In this document: piece after piece, positions 1 through 7,391 of the stretch
Layout: each line of letters begins with the position of its first letter
Numbering within the stretch: position 1 is the first letter of the stretch
Origin: Parvibaculum sp.
GTDB taxonomy: Bacteria; Pseudomonadota; Alphaproteobacteria; Parvibaculales; Parvibaculaceae
Direction of reading: 5' to 3'
Assembly (NCBI RefSeq): GCF_019635935.1
Contig: NZ_JAHBYN010000001.1
Coordinates: 1,733,501-1,797,500 of the forward strand
Length of the DNA stretch: 64,000 nt
Notes under the pieces: model-generated
Told to the model about the DNA's origin: nothing
The model's input: the letters and a program-made list of their open reading frames with translations, nothing else
Databases searched by the model: none
Made by a program: the position numbers and the translations under genes

Positions 1-941
1 TTGAGCGCGAAGGTCGAGGTGCGCGCCACGGCGCCCGGCATGTTGGCGACGCAATAGTGAACGACATCGTGCGCCACATAGGTCGGATCGGCATGGGTCG
101 TTGCATGCGAGGTCGCGAAACAACCGCCCTGGTCGATCGCAATATCGACCAGCACCGAACCCTTCTGCATATGCTTGACCATGTCTTCGGTCACGAGCTT
201 CGGCGCGGCGGCGCCCGGCACCAGCACCGCGCCGATCACAAGATCCGCGCCCAGAACATGTTGCTCGATTGCGTCGACCGTCGAATAGATCGTGTTGAGG
301 CTCGGACCGAACTGCATGTCGAGCTCGTAGAGGCGGTGCAGGTTGATGTCGATGACGGTGACATGCGCTTCAAGCCCCATCGCCATGCGCGCCGCATTGG
401 TGCCGGCGACGCCGCCGCCGAGAATGACGACCTTGGCGGCCGGCACGCCCGGCACGCCGCCGAGCAGCATGCCGCGCCCGCCCTGCGCGATTTCGAGGCA
501 ATGCGCGCCGGCCTGGATCGACATGCGGCCCGCAACCTCCGACATCGGCGCGAGCAGCGGCAGACCGCCGCGCGCATCCGTCACCGTCTCGTAGGCGATG
601 GCGACGCAACCGGATTCCATCAATCCGCGCGCCTGCTCGGGATCGGGTGCGAGATGCAGATAGGTGAAGAGAATCTGGCCCTCGCGCAGCATCTTCCATT
701 CCACCGGCTGCGGCTCCTTGACCTTCACGATCATGTCGGCGGCGGCAAAAATCTCCGGCGCCGTCGCAACGATCTTCGCGCCCGCCGCCTCGTATTGCAG
801 ATCGGAAAGGCCGATGCCGTCGCCCGCGCCCTGCTGCACCAGAACCTCGTGGCCGTGATGAACCGCCTCGCGCACGGCGGACGGCGTCATGCCGACGCGG
901 TATTCGTGGACCTTGATTTCCTTGGGAACGCCGATGCGCAT
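1..941 (-). CDS. ald: Alanine dehydrogenase (3' end outside window)
   Basis: NAD-dependent oxidative deamination of L-alanine to pyruvate and ammonium in the cytoplasm. The N-terminus MRIGVPKEIK is typical of the alanine dehydrogenase/PntA family; the substrate-site VKVKEP and TYLHLA segments and a GGGVAG nucleotide-binding loop follow in order. The family is about 370 residues, so roughly 313 residues are present and the C-terminus lies beyond base 1. The ATG at 941-939 is preceded on the minus strand by an AAGAGG-like ribosome site. Transhydrogenase alpha subunit is the main alternative, but the uninterrupted Ald-like spacing favours Ald. No partner gene is visible; the gene is divergent from the Nudix gene. 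Confidence 0.9.
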   Translation of the reverse strand, partial: MRIGVPKEIKVHEYRVGMTPSAVREAVHHGHEVLVQQGAGDGIGLSDLQYEAAGAKIVATAPEIFAAADMIVKVKEPQPVEWKMLREGQILFTYLHLAPDPEQARGLMESGCVAIAYETVTDARGGLPLLAPMSEVAGRMSIQAGAHCLEIAQGGRGMLLGGVPGVPAAKVVILGGGVAGTNAARMAMGLEAHVTVIDINLHRLYELDMQFGPSLNTIYSTVDAIEQHVLGADLVIGAVLVPGAAAPKLVTEDMVKHMQKGSVLVDIAIDQGGCFATSHATTHADPTYVAHDVVHYCVANMPGAVARTSTFAL

Positions 942-1212
942 GATGGCCTCTTGGGGGCGGGAGGGGGCTTGCAAAAATTGTAGCCTCGCGCGGGGCCAAC
1001 TCCAAGCTGAGGCGGGGGGCCAATCGGGGACGGGTGTCGAGGATCGTAAACACCGGCCGCGCGGGACGCGCGGCCCCCGAAATGCGCCCAAGGCCTTGGT
1101 CTCATTGATAATTGCGCTTCTCCGGCGGCGGGAACAAATCCGCCGGCCCGCGTGCCGACACCGGATTTTAAACACCCGGATACCCCGGCGCCCATGCTAG
1201 AAACGCGGGGCC

Positions 1213-1833
1213 ATGACACACCGCTTCGACGACGCGTTGAGATCGCGGCTGACCGCAAGGCTCGCCGCCTTCCCGCGCGAGACGCGAGACGACGCGGGCC
1301 TGAAGCGCGCCGCGGTCGCCATCGCCATTGCACCGCATAAGGATGAAGCCGCCTTCCTGCTGACGCGGCGCGTCGCCCGCCTCAACGCGCATGGCGGCCA
1401 GTGGGCGCTGCCGGGCGGGCGGATGGACGCCGGCGAAACGCCGGTGGAAGCGGCGCTGCGCGAGCTCGAGGAAGAAGTGGCGCTGAAGCTCAGGCCCTCG
1501 GAAGTCATTGGAATACTCGACGACTACCCGACGCGTTCGGGCTATCTGATCACGCCGGTCGTGACCTGGGTCGAAGACACAAGCGCCATGACGCCGAACC
1601 CGGCCGAGGTTGCTTCGATCCATTCGTTTGCGCTTGCCGAGCTGACGCGCGAGGGCTCGCCGGAATTCCTGTCGATCCCCGAAAGCGACCAGCCGGTGAT
1701 CCGCCTTCACATCGGTGACGATCACATTCACGCGCCGACGGCGGCGCTGCTCTGGCAGTTCGGCGAGGTGGCGCTCCGTGGACGGACGACCCGCGTCGCC
1801 CATCTCGAACAGCCGGTCTGGGCCTGGCGCTAG
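1213..1833 (+). CDS. Nudix hydrolase, CoA pyrophosphatase family (NudL-like)
   Basis: Probable CoA/acyl-CoA diphosphatase that splits CoA into phosphopantetheine and 3',5'-ADP. The 206-residue protein carries the UPF0035/CoA signature (LLTRR at 49-53, then H60-G-G and PGG at 67-69) directly before the Nudix box at G69-L91. The box keeps E75, R83, E84, E87 and E88, which bind the metal, but its usual glycine before the last position is Ala90. This is a single-gene unit, divergent from ald with about 270 bp between them. Family assignment is good; substrate is inferred from the CoA signature. Confidence 0.88.
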   Translation: MTHRFDDALRSRLTARLAAFPRETRDDAGLKRAAVAIAIAPHKDEAAFLLTRRVARLNAHGGQWALPGGRMDAGETPVEAALRELEEEVALKLRPSEVIGILDDYPTRSGYLITPVVTWVEDTSAMTPNPAEVASIHSFALAELTREGSPEFLSIPESDQPVIRLHIGDDHIHAPTAALLWQFGEVALRGRTTRVAHLEQPVWAWR

Positions 1834-1836
1834 TCC

Positions 1837-2061
1837 TTACGCCATCTGCCGCGGCGCGCGAAGACCGAAGCGGCTGAGTGCGTGCGCCGGATAGCGCGCC
1901 CATGCCTTTTCATGGAAATAGAAAACCACCGTGTTGACCGCGGGCTCGATCAGCGCCACGCCGGCCGCGATCGTCACTTCGCCGGTCAGCGCATAGACGA
2001 CGCCGAAGCCGACCGTGAAGTGGAGCGTCCCGTAGCTGATGGTCTTGGCGAGATCGCGCAT
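1837..2061 (-). CDS. Small DUF2061-family membrane protein
   Basis: A 74-residue protein beginning MRDLAKTISYGTLHF, with two hydrophobic segments (about residues 8-28 and 33-52) and a YFHEKAW motif, the pattern of the DUF2061 predicted membrane proteins. The function of the family is unknown. An upstream in-frame start at 2124 would add 21 residues, but the internal ATG at 2061 has a GGAA-type ribosome site and begins at the conserved domain, so I chose it. It is convergent with the Nudix gene, whose stop is only 3 bp away. Confidence 0.75.
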   Translation of the reverse strand: MRDLAKTISYGTLHFTVGFGVVYALTGEVTIAAGVALIEPAVNTVVFYFHEKAWARYPAHALSRFGLRAPRQMA

Positions 2062-2165
2062 GATCGTGGTTCCTGTTTCCAGTCGCTCTTGCGACTTATT
2101 CTTATTTAAGGAAAAGATCGGCACTTGTCAAGAAGCCGAGGCTTTCCGCCGTTTTCCGGGCGGCG

Positions 2166-2194
2166 CTGTCATCGAACTGTCATTCAACTGTCAT
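2166..2194 (+). promoter_or_regulatory. Triple CTGTCAT direct repeat, Pho-box-like (array 1)
   Basis: CTGTCAT occurs at 2166, 2177 and 2188, exactly 11 bp apart, separated by A/T-rich 4-mers. The published Pho box is two such 7-mers with an 11-bp period, so this looks like a PhoB-binding array of three half-sites reading toward the antitoxin-like gene. No phosphate gene lies next to it, so a dispersed repeat family is an alternative. Confidence 0.55.
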
Positions 2195-2243
2195 AAAACG
2201 AAAATCGGCGGATTCCCGCGGGTTTCGGCCCGGGACCGCGCGA

Positions 2244-2272
2244 CTGTCATCGAACTGTCAAAAAACTGTCAC
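2244..2272 (+). promoter_or_regulatory. Triple CTGTCA direct repeat, Pho-box-like (array 2)
   Basis: CTGTCAT at 2244, CTGTCAA at 2255 and CTGTCAC at 2266 again keep an exact 11-bp period, in the same orientation as array 1 and 78 bp downstream of it. A CTTGTCCCCGGG motif follows at 2297-2308. The same combination occurs at 34508-34555. It lies 155 bp before the start of the Phd/StbD-like gene. Confidence 0.55.
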
Positions 2273-2426
2273 GCAAGAAAGTGCGGCCCTTCCCGACTTG
2301 TCCCCGGGGGCCGGGAGGCAGCGAAGATGACAGGCGAGAAGACGGCGGATGTGCAACCACCTGCACGAAACCGCCGAAGCGGTACGCCGCCGTCTCTCAT
2401 CGTCGCACCCCGCAAGGAGACCGCCC

Positions 2427-2675
2427 ATGCTCCCAAATCCGACCGCGCGCCCGATCTCGCCGATGCGCGCCCGGCGCACCATTTCGGTGACCGATTTCCG
2501 CAAGAACCCCGTCCGCCATCTGGCCGGCGCAAAGGGCGATACGCTGGCCGTGCTGAGCCGCAACCGCGTCGAGTTCTACGACGTGCCGCCGTTGCTGTTC
2601 GAGGCGCTGCTCGACCGGCTGGAGGCGCTGGGCGGGTCGCGGGAATTCGGGGGGTCGGCCGGGATTAATTCGTAG
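2427..2675 (+). CDS. Orphan antitoxin-like protein, Phd/YefM-StbD type
   Basis: An 82-residue protein. The segment ISVTDFRKNPVRHLAG followed by AVLSRNRVEFYDVPP and LLFEALLDRLEAL matches the layout of StbD/Phd antitoxins: an N-terminal DNA-binding fold made of a TDFRKNP helix and a beta hairpin, then a helical tail. The ATG at 2427 has an AAGGAG site nine bases upstream; a longer in-frame ORF begins at 2349 but lacks this. No toxin gene (RelE/ParE/Doc) lies downstream, where palindromic repeats begin, so it is an orphan or a stand-alone regulator. Assignment is by motif pattern only. Confidence 0.6.
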   Translation: MLPNPTARPISPMRARRTISVTDFRKNPVRHLAGAKGDTLAVLSRNRVEFYDVPPLLFEALLDRLEALGGSREFGGSAGINS

Positions 2676-2707
2676 ACTGAGCAAATGGAAGTGGTGGAAC
2701 CCGGACA

Positions 2708-2860
2708 CCCCCTCACCCTTCCGACGCCTGCGGCGTCTCCCTCCCTCTCCCCGTTGGGGAGAGGGAATTGAAGTGCGACCTTTCTTTCCCTCTCCCCTCC
2801 GGGGAGAGGGAAGGGGCCCGTTGATGCGGCGTCAGCCGTGTCAACGGGAAGGGTGAGGGG
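2708..2860. repeat. Palindromic intergenic repeat cluster (left of DUF559 gene)
   Basis: Starts with CCCCCTCACCCTTCCG (2708-2723), then a small GC hairpin and a CTCTCCCC/GGGGAGAG hairpin ending near 2765. A second CTCTCCCC/GGGGAGAG hairpin follows at about 2790-2810, and an inverted copy CGGGAAGGGTGAGGGG at 2845-2860 overlaps the last codons of the DUF559 gene. This is REP-like, multi-hairpin intergenic DNA. Confidence 0.75.
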
Positions 2861-3212
2861 TCTTGTCCAGTTCGAGGAGGATCATCTCCAGCACACCCTC
2901 CGTATTCGCCAGCACATCGGGGTTCCAGAAGCGGATGATGCGATAGCCCTTCGATTCCAGAAAACGTGTACGGCGCATATCGGCCGGATTGTCCGCATGC
3001 TGACCGCCATCGAGTTCGACGATCAGCATGTGCCCGGCACAGAGAAAGTCGGCGATATAGGGACCGACGGGAACCTGACGTCTGAATTTGGCGTTGCCGA
3101 GCATGCGGTTGCGCAGCCTCGACCATAAGCGCGCTTCGGCGTCTGTCTGACTGACGCGCAGGGAGCGCGCGCGGGGGATGTTCTGGCGCTTCAATGTGTG
3201 GCTCCCCCTCAC
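2841..3212 (-). CDS. DUF559 (endonuclease-like) protein
   Basis: A 123-residue protein with the DUF559 pattern: TDAEARLWSRLRNR, then FRRQVPVGPYIADFLC, LIVELDGGQH and a RTRFLESKGYRIIRFWN segment. DUF559 has a Vsr-like PD-(D/E)xK fold with the acidic residues in ADF and VELDG, but its activity is not established. The only in-frame start covering the domain is GTG at 3212, which lies inside the neighbouring repeat; a TTG six codons later is an alternative. Both ends of the reading frame are encoded by copies of the same CCCTCACCCTTCC repeat, suggesting gene and repeat have moved together. Confidence 0.8.
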   Translation of the reverse strand: MRGSHTLKRQNIPRARSLRVSQTDAEARLWSRLRNRMLGNAKFRRQVPVGPYIADFLCAGHMLIVELDGGQHADNPADMRRTRFLESKGYRIIRFWNPDVLANTEGVLEMILLELDKTPHPSR

Positions 3213-3261
3213 CCTTCCGCGCCTTCGGCGCTCCCTCCCTCTCCCCGACGGGGAGAGGGAA
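3204..3261. repeat. Palindromic repeat copy (right of DUF559 gene)
   Basis: Direct second copy of the element at 2708-2765: the same 16-base start CCCCCTCACCCTTCCG, a GCGCCTTCGGCGC hairpin, then CTCTCCCC-gac-GGGGAGAG. It overlaps the GTG start of the DUF559 gene and sits 3 bp beyond the glutathione S-transferase stop, where its hairpins could also end transcription. Confidence 0.8.
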
Positions 3262-3263
3262 TT

Positions 3264-3950
3264 CTACCGCTGCACCATCTTCCGCGCCTCTTCCGCGAAC
3301 TTCTTCGCTTCCTCGCCATCGCCTTTCTGCAACGCCGCGAGGTCGACGGGGACCGCGATGCCTTTTTGCGCGGCGGGCCGTGCGGCGATGGCGTCGAGCC
3401 AGCGCTGGAGATGCGGCAGGTCGTCGATCTCGACGCCCGACCATTTATGTGTGCGCACCCAGCACCAGTTGGCGATGTCGGCGATCGAATAGTCGCCGGC
3501 GAGATATTCATTGTCCGCGAGGTGGCCGTCGAGAACGGTGAAGAGACGTTTCGATTCGTTCTGGTAGCGGTCGATGGCGGGCTGGATTTTTTCGGGGAAG
3601 TAGCGGAAGAAGACATTGGCCTGGCCCATCATCGGACCGACGCCGCCCATCTGGAACATCAGCCATTGCACGACGCGCGAGCGGCCCTTTGCATCGGCCG
3701 GCATCAGCCTGCCCGTTTTCTCGGCAAGGTAGAGCATGATCGCGCCCGACTCGAAGACCGCGAAATCGCCTTCGTCGCGATCGACAATCGCCGGAATGCG
3801 CCCGTTGGGATTGATTTTCAGGAAAGCCGGTTCCTTCTGCTCGTTCTTTTGCAGTGCGATGGCATGGACATTGTAAGGAAGGCCGAGCTCCTCGAGCGTG
3901 ACGGAGGCTTTCCAGCCATTGGGCGTCGAGGCGGTGTAAAGGTCGATCAT
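3264..3950 (-). CDS. Glutathione S-transferase, nu-class (YfcG/YghU-like)
   Basis: A 228-residue cytosolic thiol transferase/disulfide-bond reductase. It starts [14 protein letters not shown], where TPNGxK is the glutathione-site signature of the YfcG/YghU group. NPNGRIPAI and [14 protein letters not shown] give the thioredoxin-like domain (1-85), and the all-helical domain with [12 protein letters not shown] (around 150-165) follows. The start at 3950 is chosen over an upstream in-frame start at 4022 because the domain begins there. Monocistronic; 310 bp without a gene separates it from the transporter. Confidence 0.9.
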   Translation of the reverse strand: MIDLYTASTPNGWKASVTLEELGLPYNVHAIALQKNEQKEPAFLKINPNGRIPAIVDRDEGDFAVFESGAIMLYLAEKTGRLMPADAKGRSRVVQWLMFQMGGVGPMMGQANVFFRYFPEKIQPAIDRYQNESKRLFTVLDGHLADNEYLAGDYSIADIANWCWVRTHKWSGVEIDDLPHLQRWLDAIAARPAAQKGIAVPVDLAALQKGDGEEAKKFAEEARKMVQR

Positions 3951-4333
3951 GGATTTTCCGCTTTCACTGAAATGCCGGCTTGATGAAGTTACGGCATGGC
4001 ATATGCCATTTGATGCAGCCACCGCTATCTTGGGTGGCGGCGGGCCGGGCGCAAGGGCGGCGGCGCGAACATGACCGATTTTTCATCTTGCACCGCCGAA
4101 AGCCGCCACGATCCGGCCACGATCCACTGTTTAGGATTCTCGACACCGGCACTTGGGCCGGTGCGAAATGACCCGGCTTTGCTTGCACTGGCCGGAAAAC
4201 CGATGAACACTGATTAACCCAACGGACGCGGGACCCCCGCGCCAATCCGGCGGGGAGGGGTCCAGACACCGAAAGAGCGGCACGACGCCAGATGCGGCAA
4301 CCGCCAGCAATGGAAAACCGGAGGACGACAAGC
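3951..4333. other. Intergenic region between GST and transporter genes
   Basis: About 380 bp without a convincing gene. It must hold divergent promoters for the GST gene and the binding-protein gene. I see a short GC-rich inverted repeat near 4021-4046 but no recognisable operator. A GGAGG ribosome site is at about 4321. Confidence 0.5.
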
Positions 4334-5425
4334 ATGAATCGCAGAAAAGGCATGGCCGGACTGATCAAGGCGCTTTCGCGCCGGCAGTTCATGACGGGAA
4401 CGGCCGCGGTCGGCATCAGCCTGACCGCGATGCCCAAATTCGCGCGCGCCCAGGGCGCGGGCAACGTGGTGTTCGCCAATTGGGACACCTATATCGGCGA
4501 AACGACGCTGGACGACTTCTCCGCCGAAACCGGCATTCGCGTGACGGTCGACACCTTTGCCGACGTGTCGGAGCTGTTCGCAAAGATGCGCGGCGGCAAT
4601 GTCGCCTATGACGTCATCATGCCGTCGAACGACTGGCTGCCCCGCATGGTCGCGGCCAACATGTTGCAGGAACTCGACCATTCGAAGATCCCGAACATTT
4701 CGAACATCTTCCCGCGCTTCATGGACGAGCCCTTCGATCCGGGCCGCAAATATTCGCTGCCCTATATGTGGGGCACGGTCGGCATCGGCTACCGCAAGTC
4801 GGCGGTCAGCAGCGAGCCGAACAGCTGGAAATATCTCTATGACAGCGACGAATATTCCAACAAGATCGCGCTGCTTTCCGATTGCGGCACGATGCTCGGC
4901 TGCGCGCTGAAATATCTCGGCTACTCGCTGAACTCGACCGACAAGGCCGAGAACGAGGCGGCGGCCGAGCTGATCATCAAGCAGAAGAAGCACATCAAGG
5001 CCTTTGCCGAGGATAACGGCCAGGACCTGCTGGCGGCCGGCGAAGTCGACCTGACGATGGAATATAACGGCGACATCGTGCAGCTGATGACGGAAGACGA
5101 CGATGTCGACTACGTCATTCCGAAGGAAGGCGGCATCCTGTGGGAAGACGTGATGGCGATCCCCGCCAACGCGGCGAATGTCGACAACGCCCATGCGCTG
5201 ATCAACTACATCCATGAGGCCGAGCCCAACCAGCTGATCACCGACTACATCCAGTACGCGACCGCCAACAAGGCCGGTTTCGAGCTGATGGACGACGACT
5301 ACAAGTCGAACGAGGACATCTTCCCGCCGGACGACGTGATCGCCGTGTCGGAATTTGCCGAATATCTGGGCGAGGACGTCACGCAGATGCGCGAAGACCT
5401 CTGCACCAAGATCAACGCCGCCTGA
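4334..5425 (+). CDS. Polyamine-type ABC transporter substrate-binding protein (PotD/PotF family)
   Basis: Periplasmic binding protein of the spermidine/putrescine family, 363 residues. The N-terminus has a twin-arginine motif (SRRQFM near residues 16-21) and a hydrophobic stretch ending in ARA, so export through Tat is predicted. FANWDTYIGE at the mature N-terminus, YDVIMPSNDW and LPYMWGTVGIGY are typical of PotD/PotF. I chose the ATG at 4334 because it has a GGAGGA site; an in-frame ATG at 4292 has none. First gene of the importer; a strong terminator separates it from the permeases, which fits excess production of the binding protein. Confidence 0.9.
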   Translation: MNRRKGMAGLIKALSRRQFMTGTAAVGISLTAMPKFARAQGAGNVVFANWDTYIGETTLDDFSAETGIRVTVDTFADVSELFAKMRGGNVAYDVIMPSNDWLPRMVAANMLQELDHSKIPNISNIFPRFMDEPFDPGRKYSLPYMWGTVGIGYRKSAVSSEPNSWKYLYDSDEYSNKIALLSDCGTMLGCALKYLGYSLNSTDKAENEAAAELIIKQKKHIKAFAEDNGQDLLAAGEVDLTMEYNGDIVQLMTEDDDVDYVIPKEGGILWEDVMAIPANAANVDNAHALINYIHEAEPNQLITDYIQYATANKAGFELMDDDYKSNEDIFPPDDVIAVSEFAEYLGEDVTQMREDLCTKINAA

Positions 5426-5436
5426 GGGCGGCGCCG

Positions 5437-5465
5437 GGGCGGGCAGGAAACTGCCCGCCCTTTTT
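5437..5465 (+). terminator. Intrinsic terminator after the binding-protein gene
   Basis: Perfect 10-bp stem (GGGCGGGCAG at 5437-5446 with CTGCCCGCCC at 5451-5460), GAAA loop, followed by five T. It lies 12 bp after the stop and probably attenuates read-through into the permease genes. Confidence 0.85.
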
Positions 5466-5595
5466 CTTATCCGCATCGCGCATGACATCTGTATTTCCGG
5501 CCGATTGCGGCGCATGATATTTTCGGCGGATGGGCGTCGCGGCCCGTGTGACCAATGCGTTTCGATATTCGTTCGCCCGTCGGGGGGCTGGCTAT

Positions 5596-6513
5596 ATGGA
5601 AAACTGGAAGAACTCGGTTCGGACCTTCTGGACCGTCATCGTGCCGCCGACCTTCTGGCTGGTCACGTTCTTCATCATTCCGCTTTCGCTGATCTGGCTC
5701 TACAGCTTCAGCACCAAGACCGGCGTCGTCGACATCACGCTGGACTGGAACCTGCAGCAATATATGCGCGCGCTGGAGCCGGTCTATCTCGGCATCTTCT
5801 GGAAGTCGATCTGGATGGCGGCGGCGACGACCTTCGTCTGTCTGGTTGTTTCCTTCCCCGTCGCCATCGCCATCGTCTTCGCAAAGCCGACGATGCGGAT
5901 GTGGCTGCTGCTGCTGGTGATCCTGCCCTTCTGGACCAACCTCCTGATCCGCACCTATGCGCTGATCGCGGTCTTGCGCACCAACGGCTTCGTCAATTGG
6001 GGCCTTGAATGGCTGGTCGATCATGCCGACTGGGCGCTCTCCCTTGTCGGCCTCGGCGACAACATGCTGATCGGTCCCTTCACGCCCTTGCAGCTGCTCT
6101 ACAACAACACCGCCGTCGTGATCGGCCTTGTCTATGTGCATCTGCCTTTCATGGTGCTGCCGCTCTACGCCGCGCTCGACCGGCTCGACCGCTCCTATCT
6201 GGAAGCGAGCCTCGACCTCGGCGCCGGCCATACGCGCACTTTCTTTTCGATCGTCGTGCCGCTGGCGCTGCCGGGCATCGCGAGCGGTGTCGTCATCACC
6301 TTCATTCCGGCGATGGGCTCGTACCTGACGCCCGACCTTCTGGGCGGCACCGACAGCTACATGATCGCCAATGTGATCGCCAGCCAGTTCAAGCAGGCCA
6401 ACAACTGGCCCTTCGGCGCGGCGCTGAGCTTCCTCTTGATGTATGCAACATTCTTTGCGCTGGCGCTCCGCGCCGTGCTGATGCGCAAGGAAGGCCGGGG
6501 AGACAAAAGATGA
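5596..6513 (+). CDS. Polyamine ABC transporter permease 1 (PotB/PotH family)
   Basis: Inner-membrane permease with about six hydrophobic helices, 305 residues. The EAA loop is visible as YLEASLDLGAGHTRTFFSIVVPLALPGI near residues 205-235. I start at the ATG at 5596 (GGGGGG site upstream, MENWKNSV), though an in-frame ATG at 5530 would add 22 residues. Its last four bases overlap the start of the next permease, so translation is probably coupled. It works with the following permease as a heterodimeric channel. Confidence 0.87.
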   Translation: MENWKNSVRTFWTVIVPPTFWLVTFFIIPLSLIWLYSFSTKTGVVDITLDWNLQQYMRALEPVYLGIFWKSIWMAAATTFVCLVVSFPVAIAIVFAKPTMRMWLLLLVILPFWTNLLIRTYALIAVLRTNGFVNWGLEWLVDHADWALSLVGLGDNMLIGPFTPLQLLYNNTAVVIGLVYVHLPFMVLPLYAALDRLDRSYLEASLDLGAGHTRTFFSIVVPLALPGIASGVVITFIPAMGSYLTPDLLGGTDSYMIANVIASQFKQANNWPFGAALSFLLMYATFFALALRAVLMRKEGRGDKR

Positions 6514-7364
6514 GGCTCTTCCGCCGCAACCCCGACCCGATGGGCCCGCTCGACTATGCGCGGCGCTTCTGGCTGCGCGCTATCGTCACGCTGACCCTGT
6601 TCTTCCTCTATGCGCCGATCCTCGGCCTTATCGCCTTCAGCTTCAACGACAGCCGCCGCAACGTGGTGTGGCGCGGCTTCACGACCGACTATTACGTGCG
6701 CTTCTTCAACAACGATTCGCTGATGCTGGCCTTCGGCAACTCGCTGACCATCGCGCTGATGACGACGGTGGTGGCCACGTTCCTCGGCGCGCTGACCGCC
6801 TATGTGCTGTGGCGCTACCGCTTTCCGGGCAAGGCGATCTATGAAGGCGGCATGGCGCTGCCGATCGTCATTCCCGAAATCTGCATGGGTGTGGCGATGA
6901 TGGTGTTCTTCGCCCGCATCGGCTGGCCGGTGGGCCTGCCCTGGCCGATCAATCTCGGCTCGATCACGATTGCCCACATCGCCTTCGCCTTTCCCTTCGC
7001 CGCCATCGTGATCCGGGCGCGGCTCGAGAACTTCAACCGCGAACTCGCCGAATGCGCGCGCGACCTCGGCGCCAGCGAGTACCGCGTCTTCCGAGACATC
7101 GTGGTGCCGCATATGAAGCCCGGCCTGATCGCCGGCGCGCTGCTCGCCTTCACGCTGTCGCTCGACGACTTCGTCATCACCTTCTTCACCGCCGGGCCCG
7201 ACACCGTGACCTTCCCGGTCAAGATCTACTCGATGGTACGCTTCTCGGTGACGCCGGAAGTGAACGCCGCCTCGACCATCCTGATCCTGCTGACGCTCGT
7301 CGTGACCACCATCGCGCTGTGGCTGCAGAACCGCAACAACATGATCGGCAAGTCCGCCCATTAA
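6510..7364 (+). CDS. Polyamine ABC transporter permease 2 (PotC/PotI family)
   Basis: Second membrane subunit, 284 residues, six predicted helices. The EAA loop ECARDLGASEYRVFRDIVVPHMKPG is near residues 178-205 and the SLDDFVITFF segment characteristic of PotC/PotI follows it. The ATG overlaps the TGA of the first permease (ATGA). The stop lies 27 bp before the ATPase gene. Confidence 0.9.
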   Translation: MRLFRRNPDPMGPLDYARRFWLRAIVTLTLFFLYAPILGLIAFSFNDSRRNVVWRGFTTDYYVRFFNNDSLMLAFGNSLTIALMTTVVATFLGALTAYVLWRYRFPGKAIYEGGMALPIVIPEICMGVAMMVFFARIGWPVGLPWPINLGSITIAHIAFAFPFAAIVIRARLENFNRELAECARDLGASEYRVFRDIVVPHMKPGLIAGALLAFTLSLDDFVITFFTAGPDTVTFPVKIYSMVRFSVTPEVNAASTILILLTLVVTTIALWLQNRNNMIGKSAH

Positions 7365-7391
7365 CGCCCTTTCCCGAAACCGGAAAAGTAT

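Noticed and set aside
2841..3212. Calling the DUF559 gene an active transposase
   Set aside because: No transposase domain, no terminal inverted repeats of the whole unit, and no target-site duplication found; only an association with palindromic repeats is claimed.
4214..5515. Minus-strand open frame (433 codons) over the binding-protein gene
   Set aside because: Antisense shadow; the + frame has a Tat signal and full PotD-type sequence.
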